The position numbers were made by a program, and so were the translations under genes. A DNA stretch of 22,728 bases from Candidatus Woesearchaeota archaeon (GTDB taxonomy: Archaea > Nanobdellota > Nanobdellia > Woesearchaeales > GW2011-AR15), in contig JAFGSP010000024.1 of the NCBI GenBank assembly GCA_016934775.1, forward strand, positions 1 through 22,728, given 5' to 3'. How positions within the stretch are numbered: position 1 is the first letter of the stretch; every line of letters begins with the position of its first letter. Shown one piece after another: positions 1 through 8,800 of the stretch. The notes under the pieces were generated by a model that saw only the letters and a list, made by a program, of their open reading frames with translations, searched no databases and had not been told where the DNA came from.

Positions 1-301
1 CAGCGGTCTGGCTGCCAACCAGCTCGGCATAAGGCACAGGATATTGGTTTTCAAAATGATTGGAAACAAAATCATAACTCTTCTCAATCCTGTCATAATA
101 TCATCGTCTATTCCTTTTTTCTCATTAGATATGTGTGCCAGCATGCCTGGGATCTTGAAAATAAAAAAAAGGTGTCTAATCATAAGAATCAGATACATCG
201 ACCTCAAAAAAAAAGAAAACTATGTGACACTATATGGCTCAATCGCATGCACGATGCAGCATGAGCTTGACCACCTGGACGGAAAGCTCATAGTGGATTG
301 A
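1..301 (+). CDS. def: Peptide deformylase, C-terminal part (5' end outside the window)
   Basis: The reading frame is open from base 2 to the TGA at 299-301 and gives about 99 residues. All three peptide deformylase motifs are visible in order: SGLAANQLG (motif 1, GxGLAAxQ) at the window edge, MCASMPGI (motif 2, normally EGCLSxPG) and QHELDHLDG (motif 3, HExxH). The metal ligands Cys, His and His and the catalytic Glu are therefore all present. The family removes the N-formyl group from nascent bacterial and organellar proteins. Motif 2 is divergent, with Met for the usual Gly and Ala for Leu. A deformylase is unexpected beside archaeal genes, because archaea initiate with unformylated methionine. 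The gene is cut only by the window start; nothing shows that it is broken. Confidence 0.88.
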   Translation, partial: SGLAANQLGIRHRILVFKMIGNKIITLLNPVIISSSIPFFSLDMCASMPGILKIKKRCLIIRIRYIDLKKKENYVTLYGSIACTMQHELDHLDGKLIVD

Positions 302-334
302 AAAAGAACTCTAAATGTCAAAAACTCACAACCA

Positions 335-378
335 CTATCGGTCAATAGACCGGTAGCTAAATTGCCAGGGGCAATTTA
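335..378. repeat. Two adjacent inverted repeats (hairpins)
   Basis: The first hairpin pairs 335-343 (ctatcggtc) with 348-356 (gaccggtag), nine pairs including one G-T, around an aata loop. The second pairs 358-366 (taaattgcc) with 370-378 (ggcaattta), nine perfect pairs around an agg loop. The 5' arm of the second can instead pair over a longer range: agctaaatt at 355-363 is fully complementary to aatttagct at 392-400, so the two folds exclude each other. Weaker stems follow at 402-412 (gtcc/ggac) and 419-434 (tgctc/gagca). No coding sequence or known RNA family was recognised here. They could be a structured RNA, the 3' end of the deformylase transcript, or the remains of a palindromic element. 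Confidence 0.6.
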
Positions 379-453
379 AAATCACATAGTGAATTTAGCT
401 CGTCCTACGGACTTGGGTTGCTCGTTCCTGAGCACTTATTATAACACGTTGTT

Positions 454-476
454 CCACCAATCAAATAGATTGGTGG
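454..476. repeat. Inverted repeat upstream of bud32
   Basis: A perfect 9-bp inverted repeat, ccaccaatc (454-462) and gattggtgg (468-476), surrounds an aaata loop. It ends about 35 bp before the TATA-like box of bud32, so it could be a protein-binding site or the last hairpin of the structured stretch that starts at 335. Confidence 0.55.
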
Positions 477-510
477 TATACTAAGTATCAAAAGCTTGTT
501 GTTCTCATAG

Positions 511-518
511 TATAAATA
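511..518 (+). promoter_or_regulatory. TATA box of bud32
   Basis: The sequence tataaata lies in an AT-rich block. Its centre is about 36 bp before ATG 551, so transcription would start near 541 and leave a leader of only about 10 nt. No Shine-Dalgarno site is visible, which fits a nearly leaderless mRNA. Confidence 0.5.
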
Positions 519-550
519 TTTTTTTATACTTTCTCTGATTGCCTGGATAT

Positions 551-1144
551 ATGGAAATGATAGCGCAGGGTGCTGAAGCGAAAATATACCTGGATGAAGA
601 CAGGATAATAAAACAAAGGCTATCAAAAAAATATCGCCTTCCTGAACTAGATGACACAATAAGAAGATTCAGGACAAGAAGAGAAGCAAAAGTCATCCAG
701 AAACTGCCTGAAGAAGTTCTATCTCCAAAGTTACTGAAAGCTGATGATAAGGATATGAAAATTGAGATGTCTCATATCCAAGGGAAAAAAATCAGAGATA
801 TACTTGACAGCAATATCGAGTTATGCACAGAGATTGGAGAAAAAATCGCAACCATGCATAACAACGGAATAATACATGGAGACCTTACAACTTCCAACAT
901 GATCTTTTCTGAAAATAAAATATATTTCATTGACTTTGGGCTTAGTTTTTTCTCAGAAAAAATCGAGGACAAGGCAGTTGACCTGCATCTCTTGAAACAG
1001 GCATTGGAAAGCAAGCACCATACTATTTCCAAGAAAGCATTTGTACTTGTCATCAAAGGCTATGAAAAACATTCTCATAATTTCAAAGAAATAAAAAACA
1101 GGCTGGAGATTGTCGAAGCAAGGGGAAGGAATAAAGCTAAATAA
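551..1144 (+). CDS. bud32: Bud32-type serine/threonine kinase of the KEOPS complex
   Basis: This 197-residue protein is a compact atypical kinase. It has IAQGAEAKIY near the N-terminus (residues 4-13), a conserved Lys in the IIKQR segment, the catalytic HGDLTTSN at 109-116, the metal-binding DFG at 128-130 and the C-terminal EARGR typical of Bud32. In archaea and eukaryotes Bud32 works with Kae1, Cgi121 and Pcc1 to make the tRNA modification t6A, acting mostly as an ATPase. Many archaea fuse it to Kae1; here it stands alone, at the usual length of a free-standing Bud32, and no other KEOPS gene is in the window. ATG 551 is preferred over the in-frame TTG at 539 because the TATA position puts the transcript start close to 541. 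The stop abuts the stop of the convergent neighbour with no gap. Confidence 0.93.
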   Translation: MEMIAQGAEAKIYLDEDRIIKQRLSKKYRLPELDDTIRRFRTRREAKVIQKLPEEVLSPKLLKADDKDMKIEMSHIQGKKIRDILDSNIELCTEIGEKIATMHNNGIIHGDLTTSNMIFSENKIYFIDFGLSFFSEKIEDKAVDLHLLKQALESKHHTISKKAFVLVIKGYEKHSHNFKEIKNRLEIVEARGRNKAK

Positions 1145-2734
1145 TCACTGGACGCCGGTTCCCTGAATGAAAAACCGCACACCGCCTGATGCGCAGGCAT
1201 CTCCATTACTATTTATTACACTCAGGCTAGACACTTGTATTTTCATATTGTCGCCTGTAGCAACCTCTTTGAGGGCATTGCTTGGAACACTGCATTTATC
1301 ATCTTCCATACATGTTGTCGCATAAGACCATTCCCTGATACAGGCATTGCCTTTTGGAAGAAAATTAACTGAAAATATTGTCCCATCCCCGTTCCCGTCT
1401 GTGACTGTGCCCCCTACGCAACCTGAATTCGGATAACCTGCAATTGTCTCTATGATTACCCCTCCCGGCAGCTGTCCCGGTGAAAGTTTCCTGTAAATAT
1501 TATCTGTGCATTCGCATGTGTTTGGGCCAATGCTTTTGATTGCGCAAACCCATCCCGATCCAGTGCCGCAGTCATCTCCAGTAGTCTTTCCTGCGCATTC
1601 TCCAGAAGATCCTCCGTCAACATCTTCATCACAGACATCATAATATGCTGCGGATGTCACATCTATTGTTCCAGACTGGCATTCGGGAGCCCCATTCCCG
1701 TAAACAACATTTTCTGCTGATGAAACCGAATACACAACATCAACAGCCCTTATGCTCCCTTCAGTTGAAAACTCCCAGTATGTCTGGCTGCACGGCTCAT
1801 ATCTCTGAGTAAATAGACTCCCTGAATCAACAATCTCGTAATACTGCAGGTCCGCAGGGGCGCAATCACGGACTATAGCAAATTTAGTGAAATGCAATGT
1901 GTCTGTGTAGAGAAAATCTTTTTCTATTCTTGTAGGCATCGCTCTCCATATCTTAAACTCTTCATCCCACCAGGCAATGCTGAGCTGATTTCTGGAAACT
2001 CCTGGTGGAATGTCCTGGTCTCGCAGCTGAATCCCTATCTGGACTGGCATGTTAAAAGAAACTCCTGAGTCAAGCGCTGAATAAACAAGGTTGCCTACTA
2101 CTATTTCATTTTCCAGGCCGTCAAAATACTTATCCTCTATCTTTAGCCCAAGCCTTCGGGAATCCGGCATTACCTCTGTATCAGGTTCTATCACCAAAGA
2201 TGACCTTTCATCATTAGAAATAATAAAGGTTCTGGAAGATTGGCTTATTGTCTCATAATTTATCCTGTCAAAAGTCTTTTTGAAAGAATCAAATTCGATT
2301 GTATTTCTCCCTTTTTCAAGCCTGATCGGAAAATCAATAGAAATAGCCAAGGTATCATCATTTATTTCAATAGCCACTTTCTGCAGATCATGCTCTATTT
2401 CAAAACCCTGTCTTTCAAGTTCAGCAAAAAGCTCATCTGAACAAATACCCAGTTTGTTTTTGATGCCTTCCTCCATCTCTTGTTTTGTGGCTTCACGAAT
2501 ACCTGTATCAGGCAGGGTTTCTACTACTGAATCGATAATGCAATTCCCAAGAAATCCTTCAATGTCGCTCTTTGAACTAAATATATTTAAAGAGTTTGTC
2601 TGGTCTGTCTGCAGTCCTGTAAGGATATTATTGCTTATTGATTGTGTAGAAATAACGATAAAGATTATTATCAGTATTCCGATTATGACAAGCACGGATA
2701 TTGAGCCTTCTCCAATCCCTTTTTTTCCAATCAC
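1145..2734 (-). CDS. Membrane-anchored extracellular protein, unknown function
   Basis: About 529 residues. A short basic N-terminus (GKKGIGEG) is followed by one membrane helix (roughly residues 13-32), then a large extracytoplasmic part. Residues 60-165 resemble a segment I recall from DPANN pilin-like surface proteins: a predicted helix with GNCIIDSV, a second with LGICSDEL, then beta strands. Residues 210-290 look like a beta-sandwich ending in LHFTKFAIV. The C-terminal 240 residues are rich in Cys and Gly, so disulfides are likely. The N-terminus loosely resembles archaeal class III signal peptides but lacks the usual Q-x-S-x-E-F. GTG 2734 is chosen because the TATA box predicts a start near 2736; an in-frame TTG at 2743 is the alternative. 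It is divergent from the giant surface protein gene and may share its regulation. No enzymatic motif was recognised. Confidence 0.75.
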   Translation of the reverse strand: MIGKKGIGEGSISVLVIIGILIIIFIVISTQSISNNILTGLQTDQTNSLNIFSSKSDIEGFLGNCIIDSVVETLPDTGIREATKQEMEEGIKNKLGICSDELFAELERQGFEIEHDLQKVAIEINDDTLAISIDFPIRLEKGRNTIEFDSFKKTFDRINYETISQSSRTFIISNDERSSLVIEPDTEVMPDSRRLGLKIEDKYFDGLENEIVVGNLVYSALDSGVSFNMPVQIGIQLRDQDIPPGVSRNQLSIAWWDEEFKIWRAMPTRIEKDFLYTDTLHFTKFAIVRDCAPADLQYYEIVDSGSLFTQRYEPCSQTYWEFSTEGSIRAVDVVYSVSSAENVVYGNGAPECQSGTIDVTSAAYYDVCDEDVDGGSSGECAGKTTGDDCGTGSGWVCAIKSIGPNTCECTDNIYRKLSPGQLPGGVIIETIAGYPNSGCVGGTVTDGNGDGTIFSVNFLPKGNACIREWSYATTCMEDDKCSVPSNALKEVATGDNMKIQVSSLSVINSNGDACASGGVRFFIQGTGVQ

Positions 2735-2757
2735 AAAAAACAATTATCAATCAAAGC

Positions 2758-2768
2758 TTATAATATTT
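2758..2768 (-). promoter_or_regulatory. TATA box of the 1145-2734 gene
   Basis: On the minus strand this reads aaatattataa. Its centre near 2762 predicts a transcript start near 2736, on top of GTG 2734, which indicates a leaderless mRNA. Confidence 0.5.
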
Positions 2769-2798
2769 TCTTTTTATCAGGCAGGATTCATAAAAAAG

Positions 2799-2806
2799 TT
2801 TAAAAA
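2799..2806 (+). promoter_or_regulatory. TATA box of the giant surface protein gene
   Basis: The sequence tttaaaaa is centred about 28 bp before ATG 2831, so the mRNA should be leaderless. It lies back to back with the minus-strand box at 2758-2768, about 40 bp away, making a compact divergent promoter pair. Confidence 0.5.
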
Positions 2807-2830
2807 CCAGGCTCACCCAATAGGAACAAT

Positions 2831-5800
2831 ATGCGAAGAAATATCCAAAAAAAGTTAGTTTTTTTTCTGTTTGTGTTTTGTTTATTCGCTTTTTCATCCC
2901 TGATTGTAAGCGCCATAAAACTAACCTGCCCTGCTCAGGTTGAAGATAAGAAATGCGGCCAAATCGGAAATGTGATAAAGTATTCAAGAGAATCTATCTA
3001 CTCTGATAAATGCTATAAATGCGGCCCTTCTACAGATTGCAGCCAAGTATTGGTCGAAAATCCTGGGAAAAACAAGGATTGTGTATTTACTGCTATGGGA
3101 AAAGACTATAATTGGTATATACTGCAAATGCCGTTCAGGCAGGCTGAACATGCCAGCAGGTGTAAAACTGATCCGTTATATCAGGAATTTTTCTATGATT
3201 ATGCAACACCTTTAAATCCGCCCTGTAAAGATTATGTCACTAAAGAACCTGGAGATGAAAACCAACAAAAGACAATTGTTCAAGACATTGAGAATTTATT
3301 TACACCTAAATTAGTAGATGACACAATATGTAAAAATAGTGAGACTAGGTATGAGCGTCTGGATATCACCTCTTATGACTGCTTTAAGTGCGGTGATTCT
3401 ACAAACAAGAAAAAAATACTGGTCTATGGACCTGAAAGAAAAAATTGCGTTTTTGCTGTTTTCATTGATGATGGTGAAAAAATTGAATATGAATTGGAAT
3501 TGGAGATAGATAAGAACTATCAGGAAAAAAGATGTGAAAAAGACCCATTATATAATGAATTCATGGACTGCGGTACAGATAAGGTATTTGATTTTGATAA
3601 AGACGACATACCTGACAATGAAGACAACTGTGACAGGACAGATGAAAAATATAAGGGGTCGGTCTCTAATGACAAGAACAGCCCGCTATACGGGTGCGCA
3701 TGCGCAGACTTGTGCGATACTCCGGATTGCGTAGAAGAGACTGAGAATGCCAAATCTAATCCCTGCCTTGAAGTCAGCAATCCTGATAACGATTGCAAAA
3801 TCAGCATTAGTGATAATGAAGGATGCATAGATGAATGTGAAGGGGAAGATGAAGACTGCAAATGCCCTGAAGGGTATTCAGTGATTGGTGATGTATGCGG
3901 AAGGTACATCCAAAGGTATGTAAACGGTAAACATACCTGCATGTGGATTGAAGACAGTATATTCTGCGAGGCCATGGGATATGAGCCGGATACTGATCCT
4001 GAAACTGCTTTGCCATCGACGATTTCAGAGGAATGCAGCAAATATTCTCATGAGGACTGTGAAGGAAGGTGGATAAAGATAGACGGAACCTGCGTATGGA
4101 GCTGTTATGACAGCCCTACAAAGGAATGCTCTATAGTTGACACTTCTAATTGCCCTCCTTTGCCTGAAGGATGCGAGGAAGCAGAATGGACGTGCAGCAT
4201 TAAAGGCCAATGCCAGCTTCAAGCTAATGATGAAGAGCTGATAAAAAAATGCATATCTCCTGATTATTGTCCTGATGATATGCTTGAATGCGGCCTTTTA
4301 GGATGCCATTGCAAAACCGGCGCACCAAAATATGAATGCAGTTCTCCCGGCGGATGTATAAACAAAGGAGAAAACCCTTACGGCTGTGAAGGAGGGTGGA
4401 CATGCATAAACCATATTTGTATCTGGGAATATGAAGATGAATGCGATTGCCCGGGGTTATTCACAGAACAAGGATATATTGAGGCTTGCGGTGAACATGA
4501 GTGCACACCTAACTGGAAAATTGAAGGCTGGTCAGACTGCATAGACGGAAAAAAGACACCTATTTATAATGATGAAAATGAGTGCGGAAACAATGATACA
4601 AAACCTAGAGCAATAGAAGTTAAGTGCGAAGGCTCAGAAGATGATGAACAAGAAGATGAACAAAATAGTGAAGAGTGCCTGATAGGTCTGCACCGCAGCT
4701 CTTACAATGCTGCTGACTGCCTAATGTTTGGAACAAAAGAAGAGGAATGCGTAGAAGACCCAATAGCAAACGAATGCATGTGCCTCTATGATGTTCCTGG
4801 AGAGGGTTCTTTTTCCTGCGCAACAGACCTTTTGATGCAAGCATGTGACAAGACCTGCACTAATTGTAAGACAGAATACAAACGTCCAAAAGGATACAAT
4901 TCTGCAACCTGCCAGAAAAGATCTCCTGAAACATTCTGCGAATGGGCAGACGCAGATATCAAAGAATGTTATGAATATGAAAAAAAACTTTCAAAAGAAA
5001 AAAAACAGGGCAGTTTCAGCTGCGTAAATGATCAGATATACCAGCAGATTGCGGAAGAATGCACAAACTGCCAGAAAGAGCTTGGAAGAGACAAATACAA
5101 TGGGATGAAATGTTTTGTTAAGGACCCTGAGTCTTACTGTGTCTACAGGGAAACAAATCCCTGTGACTGCTTTTCAGACGGAGGCAGCCTGACCTGCAGC
5201 AAGGATCCTCTATGGAACATGTGCAGCGGAGAGTGTAAAGTCACAGAATGCAGCGAAGGATACCATAGAGACTATTTCAATTCAGATAAATGCGGAACAT
5301 TCATTCTGAAAGACAATAAATGCGTCTTTAAAGAAATAAAAGAAAGCCTAAACTGCCTTGGCATAGAAGGCACTGACTCATGCATTGATGATCCTATAAA
5401 ACAAATGAGCGAATCCTGTATGGACAGCTGCCCGGAATCATATAAAAGGTCATCCTATAATGCTAATGACTGCCTTGAAAAAAGCCAGAAAACAGGATGC
5501 GCGTGGAAACCTGCAGAACTTGATAAGTGCATAAAAGTAGATGGTAGCGGAAAATGCATTGAAGACCCCATATATCACAGGTTTTCCGGAAAATGCGAAA
5601 TCTTAGATAAGGATGGTGATGGTATTGATGATGGATTTGATAACTGCCCTGACACTGTAAAAGGCTCAGCAGCTGATAAGAATGGATGCTCATGCGAACA
5701 GAAAAAATGCGATGACAGCAATCCATGCACAGATGATTCATGTGAAGCTAAAACTGCACAATGCATATACAAAAACGATGATTCAAACATCTGCGGATCA

Positions 5801-8800
5801 GAAAAAATATGCAAACCAGACCAATGCCAGGCAAATTATCCTTACCATTTCATAGATTATCCTGAGAGCGGACATGATTTCTGCTCAGAAGGAAAATGCT
5901 TAGAATACACTTGTAACCCTATAAGCTCATCATACTCTCAGAAATGCAATCCGGATGAGGATGGAGACGGAGACCTGGATGTAACAGACTGTGATGATGC
6001 AAACCCTGAAATATATACTGGAGCTGAAGAGATTTGCGACGGGCTGGACAATGACTGCGATGGATCAGCAGATGAAGATCTTACTGCTCCTGCCTGCAGC
6101 CTCCAGCTTGGAGCCTGTGCAGGATCCAAAAAAATATGCAGCGGATATGAAGGATGGCTGGAATGCGCTTCTAGCAATTATGGGACTAATTATGTGATTA
6201 ATGAAATCAGCCCGAATCACTGCGACGGGCTGGACAATGACTGCGACGGTATGATTGATGAAGGCTGCGAATGCACATCTGGCAAAGATAAGAAATGCGG
6301 TATTGACACGGGTGAATGTGTGCAGGGCACCCAAACCTGCAATAAAGGACAATGGGGAAATTGCAGGAATAGCATAGGACCAAGTTATGAAATATGTGAC
6401 GGGCTGGACAATGACTGCGACGGATTAATAGACGAAGATGAGTTCAACAGGGGAGACTATACCCTAAACGAAGAATGCAATATCCATTCCTGTCCGGGCA
6501 TTAAGATATGCAGGGTAGACGGATACAGTGAATGCATGCTGGAAAACAATCCTGATGAAGATGGGTTCTGCACAGAGATTGACAATTGCCCTAATGTATA
6601 TAACCCTGCTCAGACAGATTCTGACGGGGACATGATAGGAGATGAATGTGATATCTGCGCTTATGATCCAATAAATGATATTGATTCTGATGGAGTATGC
6701 GGCAATATTGACAACTGCCCGAATTCCTACAACCCTGAACAAAAAGATTCTGATAATGACAACCAAGGGGATGCGTGCGACATATGTCCTTACGATGCTG
6801 ATAATGACATTGATTTTGACAACACATGCGGAGATGTTGATAATTGTAGGGAAAGGTATAATCCTGAACAAAATGACTGCGATAATGACGGCCTGGGCGA
6901 TGCGTGCGATTTTGATTCGTTATGCTCAACTGACTCAGACAGAGACGGGATCAATGACAATGAGGATAATTGTGTCCTGAACAGCAACAAGAATCAACAT
7001 GACTCCGACGGAGACGGGATTGGCAATATATGCGATATGTGCCCTAATGACCCGTTCAATGATCTTGACAATGACAATGTCTGTGATGATATTGATAACT
7101 GCAGATTCATCTCAAACCAGGATCAGCATGATTCAGACAAAGACAACATAGGGGACAAATGCGATCTGTGCATTTTTGATCCATTAAATGATATTGATTC
7201 TGATGGAATATGCGGAAACCTTGATAACTGCCCAGATAATTTCAACCCCAGCCAAAGTGATTGCGACAAAGACAACAGGGGAGATGCGTGCGATAAAAAT
7301 TCTGCTTGCTCATCTGACTCAGACAATGACGGCATAGTAGACCTAAAGGATAACTGCGCAGACTATTCAAACCCACTGCAGAAAGATAGTGATAAGGATA
7401 AGATAGGAGATGCCTGTGATTTTTGCCCTAATGACCCGTTCAATGATATGGATAAGGATGGTATATGTGGAGACGTTGATAATTGCCCCGGCATATCCAA
7501 CAATAACCAGCTGGACAGTGATCTTGATGGTTATGGCGATATGTGCGACCCATGTATTTTTGACCCTGACAATGATATAGACAATGACGGCGTTTGCGGA
7601 AATCAAAAAAACCTTAAAGATTGCTCCCCCGGAGAAGAATGCGATAATTGCCCCTTAAAACAAAATCCTGGACAGAAAAACTGCGATAATAACTTGTATG
7701 GAGATGCATGCGATTTTGATTCGTTATGCGGAGCTGATTCTGATGAAGACGGGATTGATGACAAGAGAGATAATTGCCCTAACAAGCATAATATAGGGCA
7801 GTTAGACAGGGACGGAGACGGAATAGGTGACATATGCGACATATGTCCGGGAGACCCTTTCAATGATCTTGATAATGACGGAATTTGCGGAAACATAGAT
7901 AATTGCCCTACATTCCCCAACCTCAACCAGATTGATTCTGATAACGACTTGGTTGGGGACCTGTGCGACAAATGCATTTTTGACCCTGAAAATGATATTG
8001 ATAGTGACGGAATCTGCGGAGATCAGGACAACTGCAGGGAAAAATTCAATTCTCTTCAGAATGATTGTGACAATAACATGATCGGAGACATATGCGACTA
8101 TGAATCAGAGTGCGCTAAAAAACTTGACAATGACAATGATGGGATAAATAACTTTGAAGATATTTGCCCTGAACACGCAGACCCGGAACAGAAAGATTCT
8201 GACAATGATGGGATTGGCGATAGTTGCGACAGCTGCCCAAAGGACAAATATAATGATGTGGACTGCGACGGAATTTGCGGAAACATAGATAATTGCCCGT
8301 TGACTTTTAACCCAGGCCAGCATAATTCTGACTTAGACATATTTGGAGATGACTGCGACCTATGCCCTAATGACCAAAATAATGACATGGACGAAGACGG
8401 GATATGCAATGACCAGGACAATTGCCCTGAAATAAAAAATCTGGACCAGGAACCATGCAGTATTGCAGGAAAAGAGAAAGAGCAATTCAGAGACATCATA
8501 TCGCCGGCACTTGAACAGGAAGATATTGTTGAAATAATACAGATGAGCCACGGCAGGCTCCAGACAAACCTTTCACCCGCTGAAATCAACCAGATAGTAG
8601 CTGAGGCAAAAAAAGACATAAGGATTGAAAAAAAGGAAGAGACAATAGCAGGGAGATTATTCACCAGATACAAAATAACAATAGACAGCCCTGAATCAAT
8701 TGAAAACCTAGCATACTATCAGAACATACCCAAATGCCTGGTCCATGAGGCTGAGCAGATATACTTCAATGGAAAAAACTATGACATAGTCGAGAAAGAC

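Noticed and set aside
302..538. tRNA or C/D-box small RNA in the hairpin-rich stretch
   Set aside because: No cloverleaf or T-loop consensus was found; one CTGA is present but no convincing C box.
2280..2858. Plus-strand frame opposite the start of the 1145-2734 gene, reaching into the giant gene
   Set aside because: It covers both TATA boxes of the divergent promoter and encodes a Ser/Ile-rich sequence with no domain.
6551..8455. Tandem dockerins in the giant protein, since the loops look like D-x-D-x-D calcium sites
   Set aside because: The DNCP signature and Cys spacing match thrombospondin type 3 repeats, and the helix after each dockerin loop is missing.
8098..8673. Antisense frame of 191 codons inside the giant surface protein gene (a similar one at 3520-4041)
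   Set aside because: The repetitive D/N/C-rich coding sequence leaves the opposite strand open by composition; the products are Ser/Pro-rich with no recognisable domain.
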